Below are positions 1 through 7,793 of a stretch of 41,618 nucleotides of DNA, in pieces. Made by a program: the position numbers and the translations under genes. This DNA is from a virus, in the IMG/VR virus record IMGVR_UViG_3300047320_000357, positions 1-41,618 of that record, one strand, 5' to 3'. A model generated the notes under the pieces. It had not been told where the DNA came from and did no database searches. It worked only from the letters and a program-made list of their open reading frames with translations. Position 1 is the first letter of the stretch. Each line of letters opens with the position of its first letter.

Positions 1-210
1 ATGCCAAACTCAGACCTGCTCCCTTCCCTGCTGTTCAAGATCAACGAAAACCAGCTCGCCCTGGAGGCCGCCATCATGGAGCTTTCGAACTGGGTCGAGC
101 AGCGCGGGGCGGCCGAGGTTGCCGACAATGTGCGCGGCGCCCTAGAAACAATCGACCGTAATGAGGAATTCATTAAGATGACACTCGCGGTCCTAATGAC
201 GCCCGAGTAA
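1..210 (+). CDS. small hypothetical protein, 69 aa
   Basis: The ATG is the first base of the window, so an upstream extension or the ribosome site cannot be judged. The product is acidic, soluble and probably mostly helical. It carries a segment LSNWVEQRGAAEVADNVRGAL and has no membrane segment or catalytic motif. I do not recognise a function. It points rightward, opposite to the tail operon, and lies outside the tail genes next to a tRNA-like motif. It could therefore be a terminal prophage gene or the first host gene outside the prophage. Confidence 0.6.
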   Translation: MPNSDLLPSLLFKINENQLALEAAIMELSNWVEQRGAAEVADNVRGALETIDRNEEFIKMTLAVLMTPE

Positions 211-241
211 CAGCAGAATTTTGCCGCTAATACTTATACAA

Positions 242-253
242 GGATTCGAACCC
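242..253 (-). other. tRNA T-arm-like motif, candidate att core
   Basis: On the minus strand the bases read GGGTTCGAATCC, the classic TΨC stem-loop of a tRNA (G-TTCGAAT-C). No complete tRNA follows and no CCA end is visible. Tyrosine integrases often use tRNA 3' ends as attachment sites, and this sits at the end of the prophage opposite the integrase. It could be the attL core, but this cannot be shown without the flanking DNA. Confidence 0.3.
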
Positions 254-853
254 TTAGTTTTCTTTTGCCAGACACGAACCGGACGCCGCCTTTGGCAATG
301 GCAAACTAGCTCTTTCGAGAACGCTGACACACTCTGCTCGGCCTTGCTCTATATCAGACTTCCCCCAGCAAGCCTGCATTGAATATCCGCCAGAATAACA
401 ATTTTTCGCTAGTTGTTTATTTTTCTCCTTTTCAGAAAGCCCTAGCTCTTGCGCCACACCCTCAGTTGCTGTTCGGCATCTGCATGCCGAGTCTAGCTTT
501 TCAATTTCGCACCTTAGTGTAGATGCGCATTTCTCCAAGAAAACTTGTTTTTCGCTAGCTGTTACCCTGTCCATGCACTCAACATAATTTTTGTGTAGGT
601 TTACAGCATTCGCCTCTGTAATCCCTGGCTTGCTCATGAATACACCCTTCAACTCATCCGCTACGCCAGCGCTGAATTCCCCGCCTCGCTCCGCAATTAT
701 TGCTTTTATATGAGCAGTGGTATCAGAATCAATACCAGCGCTGCAATAAGCGATTGCATTTATGACATCCGGCTTAATATTTTGGGTAGGTGGTACGCAC
801 CCTGAAATAGTTAGAGCCACTAGAACAACGAAAAGGAGACGGTTTTTTTTCAT
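254..853 (-). CDS. putative lipoprotein, 199 aa (moron)
   Basis: The chosen start MKKNRLLFVV gives a textbook lipoprotein signal: Lys-Lys-Asn-Arg, a hydrophobic stretch, then a lipobox ending ISGC with the modified Cys near residue 19. An upstream in-frame start at 886 would only add a non-signal tail. The mature part is rich in Cys (at least eight more), so a disulfide-bonded periplasmic domain is likely. I do not recognise a family. The gene is clearly more AT-rich than the tail genes beside it and lies downstream of the last tail gene, a common place for lysogenic-conversion genes. A role in surface change or superinfection exclusion is only inference. Confidence 0.7.
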   Translation of the reverse strand: MKKNRLLFVVLVALTISGCVPPTQNIKPDVINAIAYCSAGIDSDTTAHIKAIIAERGGEFSAGVADELKGVFMSKPGITEANAVNLHKNYVECMDRVTASEKQVFLEKCASTLRCEIEKLDSACRCRTATEGVAQELGLSEKEKNKQLAKNCYSGGYSMQACWGKSDIEQGRAECVSVLERASLPLPKAASGSCLAKEN

Positions 854-1148
854 GATTCGCCCAAAATTAGAAGCAAGGAGACACATAAAGTTTTCTTTCG
901 AACTTTAGCCTAGTCGATTTCGTCCGCCGCGCTAGAAAATTTAAAGCCCCTAATTACTACCATCATATTCTCGGCCAAACGATCAATCTGTTATTACCAG
1001 CTCCGCAAACCAGATCCGCTATTTCTGGTTCCATTACAAGCTTTTATCAGTTCTCCCACATTTTTTATCCGCCCGCTAGAACAGGCCGAAGAGCACCATT
1101 TCGGCGCGGCTGACTACCCAGTAGGCCCCTTGATTGTCCTCGACGGTC
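854..1148. other. AT-rich intergenic stretch with a hairpin
   Basis: No complete gene is visible. A 7-bp stem AACCAGA/TCTGGTT lies at 1008-1014 and 1024-1030 without a T tract. It may be a weak end of the late operon. Bases of about 1072-1147 on the minus strand keep an open frame that looks like the end of a coding sequence but has no start codon (see findings). Confidence 0.4.
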
Positions 1149-2195
1149 TCATGCCAGTGTCACGCACTCGGCCGACGACGACGCCACCCCGCCCGATCCA
1201 ATGACGTGTGAAACCGACTCGACCTGCCACAGCCGATTAGCGCTGGCGCGATGGTTGCGCACATCGAGCCGGCCCTCGGCGACCATCTCAGGCGTCAGCG
1301 GTCGGGTGATGGACATGGTGGACTTGCCGCGCTGTAGCTTTTTCAATTGCGCCGCCGCCGCGTCCTGGGCGCTCTTTTGATCCGTATGGGTTTTGCGGAT
1401 GATGTAGCGCGGGCCCGCCTGACTGTCGGCGTCTTCAGTCGCCTCACTGCCGTTGTCCGGGGCATCGCCGTACACCGACACCGCGCCGGCAACTATGCCC
1501 GCGACCACCGGCACCTTGCGCTGCTCGGCTTCGTTGAACCAATACGCGACCACCGACTGATAGTCGTTGCGCTCTTGGATCGTGACCCGCCCGCTGCTGT
1601 TCTCCGGGTCACTAATTACGATGGTCGGCAGGGCCGCGCCGGTGACGGTCTGGGCTAGACCTTTGGGCACCACCACCAGGCGACCGCCGACCGGCTTCGC
1701 CACGGCGCCCAGCTCACGAGCCAGGCGCGTCAGCAGGTTCATATCGGACTCGGCACGCTGGTCGATATGGCTGAAAACATGCTTAGCCAGGTCCGGCGCC
1801 ACGGCCGCGATGTAACCATGCTCGGTGGCCATCTTGGCAACCAGGGCGCCCAGGGTAATCCCGTCGAACGTGGCGTCACGTGGGGCCTTGATCCCGCCCA
1901 GCATCTTGGCCGCTTTGCCGTGAATCACTAACGCCTGATCGTCTAACGGCTCTTCCAGTTCGTCGACCTGATAGGCGCCTTTGAACACCAGGGCGCCCGG
2001 CTCGCCAATCCACACCTTGAGTTCCGCGCCCGTCGACGGCAGACGAATCAGGTTGTCGCGGTTATCCAGCTCAATCGCCACAGTGTCGCTGTCCTCGCCG
2101 GCGGAATCTTGCAGGGTCATCTTGATAAAGCGCTTGCGCAGCATGGCGGTAATGTCGGCATCGTTGGCCGTGATTCGGTAGTCAGCTTTTTTCAT
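1149..2195 (-). CDS. D: phage late control / baseplate hub protein GpD
   Basis: This is the P2 gpD family (the gp27-like hub beneath the tail tube), 348 aa. The recognisable parts are the N-terminal beta-rich segment with TLQDSAGEDSDTVAIELDNRD, then HIDQRAESDMNLLTRLARELGA near the middle, which is the typical gpD signature, and a C-terminal WQVESVSH segment. The start MKKADYRIT is preferred over a GTG 18 nt upstream because GAGGA lies just before it. It follows gpX by 8 nt and is the last gene of the tail operon, as in P2. It acts in the baseplate, linking tube, spike and tape measure. I am confident of the family. Confidence 0.95.
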   Translation of the reverse strand: MKKADYRITANDADITAMLRKRFIKMTLQDSAGEDSDTVAIELDNRDNLIRLPSTGAELKVWIGEPGALVFKGAYQVDELEEPLDDQALVIHGKAAKMLGGIKAPRDATFDGITLGALVAKMATEHGYIAAVAPDLAKHVFSHIDQRAESDMNLLTRLARELGAVAKPVGGRLVVVPKGLAQTVTGAALPTIVISDPENSSGRVTIQERNDYQSVVAYWFNEAEQRKVPVVAGIVAGAVSVYGDAPDNGSEATEDADSQAGPRYIIRKTHTDQKSAQDAAAAQLKKLQRGKSTMSITRPLTPEMVAEGRLDVRNHRASANRLWQVESVSHVIGSGGVASSSAECVTLA

Positions 2196-2203
2196 GGTCG
2201 TCC

Positions 2204-2410
2204 TCAATCCCACAGCGACACTTGCCCGGGCGCTTGCGCCGGGGCCAGGTCTGGCAATTCAATCAACAGCCCTTCAGGCAGTACCGCGCCCCGCCGGCAA
2301 AGCCCCGGGTTGGCCTCTAAAACCGCTTCGGTGGTCCCTGGGCGAGCGCCGTAATGCACATGACAAATGGCGTCCAGCATGTCGCCCGGCCGGGTGCGGT
2401 AAGTCCTCAT
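2204..2410 (-). CDS. X: tail protein GpX
   Basis: This 68-aa protein has a LysM-like fold signature: RPGDMLDAICHVHYG, then VLEANPGL and LLIELPDL, as in the P2 gpX family of small tail proteins. In P2-like phages it lies between U and D, exactly as here. The ATG overlaps the stop of gpU (ATGA), indicating translational coupling. It probably helps anchor or complete the tail at the hub. The family assignment is firm; the exact role in the particle is inferred. Confidence 0.93.
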   Translation of the reverse strand: MRTYRTRPGDMLDAICHVHYGARPGTTEAVLEANPGLCRRGAVLPEGLLIELPDLAPAQAPGQVSLWD

Positions 2411-2835
2411 GCTTCATCCTCCCCGTACTCGGAAATTGACAGCGATCCCTTGCGCGCCAGGGGCGTGCCGTCCTTAAGGAAAAATTCGTCCGCCACGGTC
2501 AAGCCGTCGATCACCCACAACCCCAGGTCGGCCCCCGACTGTTTTAACTGGCCCTCCACCTTGGCCGTACCACCCGACACCAGGCGCAACGGCTCGCCCG
2601 CGTCGCCCATCATGCGCAGGCGGTCGAACAGCAACACGTCCGCGCGCGACTGCGGGTAAACGGTGATGTCGAAGGTTTTGCTTGTGCTGTCGGGGCCGTG
2701 AAACTGCTTGCCGGGCTTGGCCCCGTAACGATCCTTTTTCGCCCAGCGCCAGGCCATCGAGGTCGACAGCCCTTGATATTCGGCCGTGGCCACGCTGAAG
2801 CGAAAGTCGCCCAGCGCCATCATTACTTCAGACAT
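2407..2835 (-). CDS. U: tail completion protein GpU
   Basis: P2 gpU family, 142 aa. It opens with MMALGDFRFSVATAEYQGL, a typical gpU start, and later has the conserved Y-x-x-W-R-W-like segment (AWRWAKKDR), VYPQSRADVLLFDRLR and GLWVIDGLTVADEFF. A GAGGGG ribosome site lies just before the ATG. It lies between tape measure and gpX, as in P2. gpU caps or terminates the tail tube at its head-proximal end. Confidence 0.95.
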   Translation of the reverse strand: MSEVMMALGDFRFSVATAEYQGLSTSMAWRWAKKDRYGAKPGKQFHGPDSTSKTFDITVYPQSRADVLLFDRLRMMGDAGEPLRLVSGGTAKVEGQLKQSGADLGLWVIDGLTVADEFFLKDGTPLARKGSLSISEYGEDEA

Positions 2836-2849
2836 ACCCCTCCCCGCGA

Positions 2850-2869
2850 AAACCGCCCGGGGGCGGTTT
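2850..2869 (-). terminator. intrinsic terminator between T and U
   Basis: An 8-bp GC-rich stem (AAACCGCC with GGCGGTTT, loop of four) is followed on the minus strand by a short T run. It lies in the 64-nt gap between tape measure and gpU, inside the late operon. Confidence 0.6.
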
Positions 2870-2899
2870 CGCTATTTAGCTCTTTCGCTATTTCGCTTA

Positions 2900-5563
2900 T
2901 TAGCCTTGGCCATCACCCAGGCGGCCGCGCTGCGACCGGCTGGCCTGACGGTCGCGGGCATCCAGCTCGGCGCGCACCTTCTTGGCGACCGCCTCTTCAG
3001 ACATACCGGGTTGCGTCTGCACGACAATGTCACCGTACTGGCTGACCTGCTGCGGGGCAGCGGCCATGCCCGCCGGTGACGCCACCATGCCAACGGGTGC
3101 CGCCGCCGGGACATGCGGACCACCGACAGCCGACGCGCCGGGCGGGGCCCCACCGACGGCACTACTCGGCCCGGCCGCCGCCACCGGCGAATCACTGCCA
3201 AACAACCCGCCGGCGAAATCCTTGATGGCCGTGATAGGCGCCATAGTCTTTTGTGCGATCCACTCCATGGCCGAACCACAGGAAGACTTGATGCCCGCCC
3301 ACAGCGTCGTGAAGAACCCCGTCAGCGGCTCCCACGCGGCAGTCACCATGCCCAGGGGCGACCAGGTGAACAGTGACTTGATGAACTCCCAGCCCGCGCT
3401 AAACACAACTTTGATGCCGTCCCACAGCGTCGTGAAGAGCCACGCCAACGGCTGCCATACGGCCGCCACCAGGCCCGCAGGTGACCAGTTGAACAGCGCC
3501 TTGATGAACTCCCAGCCCGCGCTAAACACAACTTTGATGCCGTCCCACAGCCCGCCAAAGAAGCCTTTCAGCGGCTCCCAATAGCGCACCACCAAGGCCA
3601 CTACAGCCACCAACGCCAGCATGCCGGCAATCACCAGGCCGATAGGGTTGGCCGACATGGCCACGTTTAACGCCCATTGCGCCGCCGTCATCACCGCCGC
3701 CCCTACGGCAAACGCTCGACTGGCGGTGCCCAGCAGGAACACCCCTGTTGCGGCCGCCATAGCCCGAACCCGCGTTACGAGTAACGCCGCTTGCGTGCGC
3801 AGATTGGCCACGGTGAAGTATTTCAGCGCAGCGACGGCCAGCATCAGCCCATCGGAGAGGAACGCGAAGCCAAAGCGGGCGGCAATCGACGCGATCTTCA
3901 GGCCCACCAGCCCGACCAGGGCGAAGCCAATCACCTTGGAGAGAAACGGGAAGCGCTCGACCAGGCTGCCGATCAGGTTGGCCAGCTGGCCCACGCCGCC
4001 GGCGGCAAACATCATCGCCGGGGCGAACACCGCCCCCAGGCTCACACTGGCGTTCTGAATGCGCTGGCTCATCAACTTGAACGACTCGTTCGGGCCGCTG
4101 TTCATGATTTGAGCCATACGCTCAGTGGTCGACATCCCCGTTTTCAGCGCTTCGCCCATGCCGCCGATGTTCTTTTTCAGCGAATCAATTTCGGGGTACA
4201 GCAGCTGGATCAAGGCGATAGCTTCGTCAGTACCAAACGCCTTTTTCATCTCCTGGGTTTCCATCGCGTCCAGGGTGTCGCCGTACTTGTCGCGCAGCAC
4301 TTCCAGAATCGCCGGCATCGACAACAGCTTGTCGTTGGCATCCATGAAAGAGACGCCCAGCTTTTCACTGGCCCCGGCGGCCGCGCCGATAAACGATCGG
4401 TATTTGGTGGCCGCTTCAGAACCGGACATCGTTAGCTGAAGCTGGCCGAGAATGGCCAACTGCTCGGCAAATGGAATGTTCGCCGACGTGGCGGTCGCGC
4501 CCAAGTTGGTCAGCGCCGCCGACATCTGCTGCCCGTCCGACTTGAACACGTTGACCGTTTCAACCAGGCCCGCCGCGAAGTACTTGCCGAACTCAATGTC
4601 GCGTTCTTCCGCGCTCATCTTGTCCCAGCCCGCGACCACCGTTTTACCGAAGTCGTCGAACTGGCGGCGATACACGCCGTATCCGGTCGACATCAGCGAG
4701 GTCATTTCGGCGGTGGTCGACTTGGTCGACTTCGCCACCAAGGCGGCAATTTTGGTGAAGTCGCCGATAGCATCGGCGCCCAGGGTATCAATCGCCGACT
4801 TGATTTCGACCGCGCCTTCGATGAACTCCTTTTGCGTGGTGCCCGACCACATGTTCGAAAACTCTTTGGCCTTGGCGGTAATCGAATCAATGCCCGCCTG
4901 ATCCAGCCCCAGGGCTAAGCCGTCATTGCGCGCGGTGACTACTTCGCCATAGGCGTCGACCAGCTGTTTCGCGCCGGCGATGGCCACCCCGACCCCGATG
5001 GCGTCACCCGCCGCCGACATTTTCATGTCGCTGTTGCGCTGCTTGATTTCTCCCAGGCGCTTTTGCTTTTCGGCGACCAGGGCCAAGGCTTTCTGCTCCT
5101 TGGCCAATTGCTCGTTGTAACGACGCGTGCGCATCTCGATCAGCCGCGTGGCTTCGGAAAGCCTGCCCGTGTTCACCCCCGTGGCCGAAAGCTGCTGGCC
5201 GGTGCGCTGCAGCTCCAGGCGCTCGGACTGCTGTTGTGCCTGCAAGCGTTTGACCTGTTCGGCCGCCCGGGTAAATTCATCCGTCATTTTGCGGGTCGGG
5301 TTGGCCGTGGCATTCAGCTGCTGCCCCAGGGCCTGCGCTTTGGATTGAGCCAGGGCCAGGGCCTGCGCTGTCTGGCCGGTGCGCGCCTCAAGCGCTTTGA
5401 AGTGCTCGATGTCCTTAGAGGTATTGCCCAGGCGCGACAGCTCGGACTGGGTCGCCTTGATTTTTTCGCCCATCCGCGACGTGGTATCGGTCACCTTCAG
5501 AATGGGCCCGGTGATTTTGTCCACCAGGCCCATGATCAGGTTTAGCCGCATAGAATTCGACAT
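2900..5563 (-). CDS. T: tail tape measure protein GpT
   Basis: A protein of 887 aa whose length sets tail length. Residues 1-170 are rich in heptad-like helices (AQSKAQALGQQL, EQVKRLQAQQQSERLELQ). The middle has the phage-tail-tape-measure core with GLALGLDQAGIDSI and the YRSFIGAAAGASEKLG segment. Several hydrophobic stretches follow (near 545-680), then three roughly 41-residue repeats with WDGIKVVFSAGWEFI, and a disordered Ala/Pro/Gly-rich tail. The start MSNSMRLNLIMGLVDKITGP matches the family and avoids an unlikely 24-aa N-terminal extension from 5635. It follows the E/E' chaperone genes, as in P2. Confidence 0.95.
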   Translation of the reverse strand: MSNSMRLNLIMGLVDKITGPILKVTDTTSRMGEKIKATQSELSRLGNTSKDIEHFKALEARTGQTAQALALAQSKAQALGQQLNATANPTRKMTDEFTRAAEQVKRLQAQQQSERLELQRTGQQLSATGVNTGRLSEATRLIEMRTRRYNEQLAKEQKALALVAEKQKRLGEIKQRNSDMKMSAAGDAIGVGVAIAGAKQLVDAYGEVVTARNDGLALGLDQAGIDSITAKAKEFSNMWSGTTQKEFIEGAVEIKSAIDTLGADAIGDFTKIAALVAKSTKSTTAEMTSLMSTGYGVYRRQFDDFGKTVVAGWDKMSAEERDIEFGKYFAAGLVETVNVFKSDGQQMSAALTNLGATATSANIPFAEQLAILGQLQLTMSGSEAATKYRSFIGAAAGASEKLGVSFMDANDKLLSMPAILEVLRDKYGDTLDAMETQEMKKAFGTDEAIALIQLLYPEIDSLKKNIGGMGEALKTGMSTTERMAQIMNSGPNESFKLMSQRIQNASVSLGAVFAPAMMFAAGGVGQLANLIGSLVERFPFLSKVIGFALVGLVGLKIASIAARFGFAFLSDGLMLAVAALKYFTVANLRTQAALLVTRVRAMAAATGVFLLGTASRAFAVGAAVMTAAQWALNVAMSANPIGLVIAGMLALVAVVALVVRYWEPLKGFFGGLWDGIKVVFSAGWEFIKALFNWSPAGLVAAVWQPLAWLFTTLWDGIKVVFSAGWEFIKSLFTWSPLGMVTAAWEPLTGFFTTLWAGIKSSCGSAMEWIAQKTMAPITAIKDFAGGLFGSDSPVAAAGPSSAVGGAPPGASAVGGPHVPAAAPVGMVASPAGMAAAPQQVSQYGDIVVQTQPGMSEEAVAKKVRAELDARDRQASRSQRGRLGDGQG
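3377..3550 (-). repeat. 51-nt perfect direct repeat inside the tape measure gene
   Basis: Bases 3377-3427 and 3500-3550 are identical over 51 nt and lie 123 nt (41 codons) apart. A third, degraded unit lies at about 3258-3305. In protein they give repeated WDGIKVVFSAGWEFIK units. Confidence 0.9.
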
Positions 5564-5573
5564 AGCCCACCCC

Positions 5574-5613
5574 AAAAAAAAGGCCGGGCGGCCCCTCTCA
5601 GGACTGCCCGGCC
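5574..5613 (-). terminator. strong intrinsic terminator upstream of T
   Basis: The 8-bp stem GGCCGGGC/GCCCGGCC (5582-5589 and 5606-5613) is followed on the minus strand by eight T residues. It overlaps the end of E' and stands immediately before the tape measure start, so readthrough is needed to make T. Confidence 0.8.
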
Positions 5614-5738
5614 CGGCCCTGCTCGTATCGAGCAAGCGCGATCTTGTGCCAACGCATCAGCTCTTCAAGCCGCATGCGCTCCGTCGTCAGCGCATCCCAG
5701 CCGGTGAAGACCAGGAAAATGTCGGCTTCCGCCTCCAT
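5598..5738 (-). CDS. GpE'-type tail chaperone extension (GpE family)
   Basis: This 46-aa frame begins MEAEADIFLVFTGWDALTTE and continues RLEELMRWHKIALARYE. This pattern (EADI-x2-VF, then L-x-EL-x2-W-x3-A) fits the P2 GpE small tail family. It is too short for most ORF calls. It lies in the -1 frame directly after gpE, so the natural product is probably a gpE-E' fusion made by ribosomal slippage and not a separate protein from this ATG. Either way it works as a chaperone for the tape measure during tail assembly. Confidence 0.8.
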   Translation of the reverse strand: MEAEADIFLVFTGWDALTTERMRLEELMRWHKIALARYEQGRAGQS

Positions 5739-6010
5739 TACTTCGTGCGGTACGGCGGTCAATCCGTGAAAAAAGCGACCACCTCCGTCTGCACATTCAA
5801 CAGGTCTTTGGGGGCCAGCATGTCGAACTCGTTGGCGGTGATATTGGCGATACGCGGCACGAGAACACGGTGCGCGTTCACGCCCATGCGGATCACGTCG
5901 AACATGTCCAGGCCTCGCAGTTCGCCGGCGCCTGGCTCGCGAAAGGTGACTTCAGTGATTTCGGTTTCGCCGCGCTTGATTGGACGGGTCAGGGGTACAG
6001 GCTTGCTCAT
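5598..6010 (-). CDS. E-E' frameshift fusion, tail assembly chaperone (about 137 aa)
   Basis: A -1 slip at the heptamer T TTT TTC (5768-5774) after residue 81 of gpE bypasses its stop two codons later. It joins 56 further residues (HGLTAVPHEVMEAEADIF and on) ending at 5598. P2 and most long-tailed phages make such a fusion just upstream of the tape measure. The two products are used in a fixed ratio to wrap the tape measure. The slip site and open -1 frame are seen; actual slippage is inferred from the family. Confidence 0.75.
5759..6010 (-). CDS. E: tail assembly chaperone GpE
   Basis: An 83-aa protein of the gpE/gp41-like tail assembly chaperone family. It begins MSKPVPLTRPIKRGETEITEV and has the conserved EPGAGELRGLDMFD segment and a C-terminal MLAPKDLLNVQTEVVAFF. 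A GAGGAA ribosome site precedes this ATG, which is preferred over the one 24 nt upstream. The gene sits between tube FII and the tape measure. It ends just after a T6C slippery run and is the short partner of the E-E' fusion. Confidence 0.9.
   Translation of the reverse strand: MSKPVPLTRPIKRGETEITEVTFREPGAGELRGLDMFDVIRMGVNAHRVLVPRIANITANEFDMLAPKDLLNVQTEVVAFFTD
5768..5774 (-). promoter_or_regulatory. -1 ribosomal frameshift site T TTT TTC
   Basis: In the gpE frame the codons read GCT TTT TTC ACG GAT TGA. This gives the X-XXY-YYZ heptamer T-TTT-TTC, two codons before the stop. P2 uses a closely similar T6 site at the same place. Confidence 0.75.
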
Positions 6011-6032
6011 GGGGATTCCTCGAAAATGGGGC

Positions 6033-6063
6033 AAAAAAAACGCCGGCCCTTACTGGGCCAGCG
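6033..6063 (-). terminator. intrinsic terminator between FII and E
   Basis: On the minus strand a stem of GGCCC/GGGCC, extended by CGC/GCG across one mismatch, runs into eight T residues. It lies between the tube and chaperone genes. Confidence 0.7.
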
Positions 6064-6562
6064 CTGCGCGAATTTCTTTGTTGCGGTCCACGCCGTTGAC
6101 GCGGAATTCGTTGTTGAGCTTGTCGATGTAAATCAGCTCCTTGCCGTCCACCTCAAAGTGGAACAGCTCGACCGCAATGGCGAATTTCATGGTCGCCTCT
6201 TTTTCCGGCGCCCATTCGTTGAACTCGGCGGACTTCCAGAAGCCTTGCATCCGCACAATCACCGTCTTGATGATGCCGCCCACGTCGACCGCACCACGCA
6301 GCGTGAACACCTCTTCACGGCTGTCACGCGCGCCCAGAAGGCCGGTAATGCGCTCGGAGTAGTCAGAGATAGTGACATCGCACTCCAGCTTTTCCAGGCG
6401 GCCCAGGTCGCGCTCGATGTCACCCGCGACGCCGGCCAGGGTCTGGTCCATCGTCTTGGTCACAACCTTGGGCAATGTGGCGGTATTACAACGGCCGGCA
6501 AATGATTCGTCCTTGAAGAACGAATTCACGTCGACCAAAACACTAGGCAGCTTGGCGCCCAT
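6050..6562 (-). CDS. FII: major tail tube protein GpFII
   Basis: P2 FII family, 170 aa, the usual size. It has the characteristic start MGAKLPSVLVDVNSFFKDES, the GFWKSAEFNEWAPEKE segment and the FEVDGKELIYIDKLNNEFRVNGVD C-terminal strand pair. It polymerises into the inner tube of the contractile tail. It lies 11 nt downstream of the sheath gene, with which it is co-expressed, and is followed by a terminator before gpE. Confidence 0.96.
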   Translation of the reverse strand: MGAKLPSVLVDVNSFFKDESFAGRCNTATLPKVVTKTMDQTLAGVAGDIERDLGRLEKLECDVTISDYSERITGLLGARDSREEVFTLRGAVDVGGIIKTVIVRMQGFWKSAEFNEWAPEKEATMKFAIAVELFHFEVDGKELIYIDKLNNEFRVNGVDRNKEIRAALAQ

Positions 6563-6573
6563 GGATCACCCCC

Positions 6574-7716
6574 TTATTCGAAAATGGCTTCGTTGTAGCC
6601 GTTGCTGATGTGCTGACGGAACGTCATGCGTTCGGCCACGTCGTAGAAGCCCAGGTCGTAATCCCAATACACCTGGCCGGTGCCGATGGCGGCTTGGTTC
6701 AACTCCTTGTCGACCCAGCATTCGCCGCCGCTGATCACGTCGCGCGACTTCAACCGGCGGATCAGCTTGTTGACGCGGTTTTTCACGCCATCGACGTAAC
6801 CCTTGGTGACGTTGCGGTCGAGCAATTCTTGGTGCGCGTACAGGATCGAATCGCCGACGATGTAGCGAATCCGCTGGTGCGGCATCATCACGGAATTGGC
6901 CAGGCGGTTGCCGTACAGATACCAGCCGCCTTGCTGATTGACGATCACCGCCACGTTCTTGCTGTTGTACAAGTTGGCCTTGCTGGTGGTGCTGCCGATG
7001 GCATGATCGATCACTTCGGACGTGCCGAGGATGCCGAAGATTTTCCGGCTCGACGCACTGCTCCAATAGCCTTCTTCATTGTCGACGCGCACGATATGCC
7101 CGGCGATGGTCGGCGAAGCCTTGCGGGTCACAACCTCGCCGGTGTCTTCGTCCAGCACCTTGACCCCGCAGTTCACGAACAGCGTTTCCTGATACAAGGC
7201 CGCCTCGGCGATCACCGGCGTGTAACCGGACTCGCTGCCGTCGATGATCGGGATAGCGTTCAGCTTCTTGGCGATGGCTTCCATTTCCGCGCCGACGCCG
7301 ACAAGGTGGCTGAACTCCGGGGCGATGATCAGCCGCGGACGCACGCCGACCAGCGATTCGGCGGCCAACAGGGCTTTAAGGCCGGTGTATTGGCCGGTTT
7401 CGTTGTTGATGCTGCCGACCACGTTGGCCAGCTGCGGCGCCTCTTCGGCGTCCACGTCGACGCGCACCACCACTACCACCGCGCCGGTCTGCCGATAGAT
7501 ATCCTTCAGGGCGTTGCGCAGGGTGCCGGTCGTGCCCGCCTTGGCGATCAGCTTGTCGCTGTTGCACAGCACCGGGACGTTAAGCGGGAACACCAGCGGG
7601 TCGGCATCGTCGCCGGTGGCCACCAGGCCGATGGTCGAAGCCGCCAGGACTTCGATAGGACGGTCGAGGTTTTCGAGGAAAAACTGCTCGACACCGTGCA
7701 AGTAATTAGCTGCCAT
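6574..7716 (-). CDS. FI: tail sheath protein GpFI
   Basis: P2 FI sheath family, 380 aa. The N-terminus (GVEQFFLENLDRPIEVLAASTIGLVATG) and the C-terminal region with GGECWVDKELNQAAIGTGQVYWDYDLGF and RMTFRQHISNGY are typical. GGAGG 8 nt upstream supports MAANYLHG as the start over an ATG six bases earlier. It forms the contractile outer sheath. The upstream gap holds two hairpins with a T8 run, so the gene is separated from the fibre genes by a terminator. Confidence 0.96.
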   Translation of the reverse strand: MAANYLHGVEQFFLENLDRPIEVLAASTIGLVATGDDADPLVFPLNVPVLCNSDKLIAKAGTTGTLRNALKDIYRQTGAVVVVVRVDVDAEEAPQLANVVGSINNETGQYTGLKALLAAESLVGVRPRLIIAPEFSHLVGVGAEMEAIAKKLNAIPIIDGSESGYTPVIAEAALYQETLFVNCGVKVLDEDTGEVVTRKASPTIAGHIVRVDNEEGYWSSASSRKIFGILGTSEVIDHAIGSTTSKANLYNSKNVAVIVNQQGGWYLYGNRLANSVMMPHQRIRYIVGDSILYAHQELLDRNVTKGYVDGVKNRVNKLIRRLKSRDVISGGECWVDKELNQAAIGTGQVYWDYDLGFYDVAERMTFRQHISNGYNEAIFE

Positions 7717-7740
7717 GGGCATGCCCTCCAGAAAGAAAGA

Positions 7741-7790
7741 GCCCCGGGCGAGCCGCACCGGGGCGAAAAAAAACCGCTTGCGCGGCTTCG
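7741..7790 (-). terminator. terminator upstream of the sheath gene
   Basis: On the minus strand a CCGC/GCGG hairpin with four-base loop runs into eight T residues (7766-7773). A second stem GCCCCGG/CCGGGGC (7741-7747 and 7758-7764) follows, just before the sheath ribosome site. Confidence 0.65.
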
Positions 7791-7793
7791 TGG

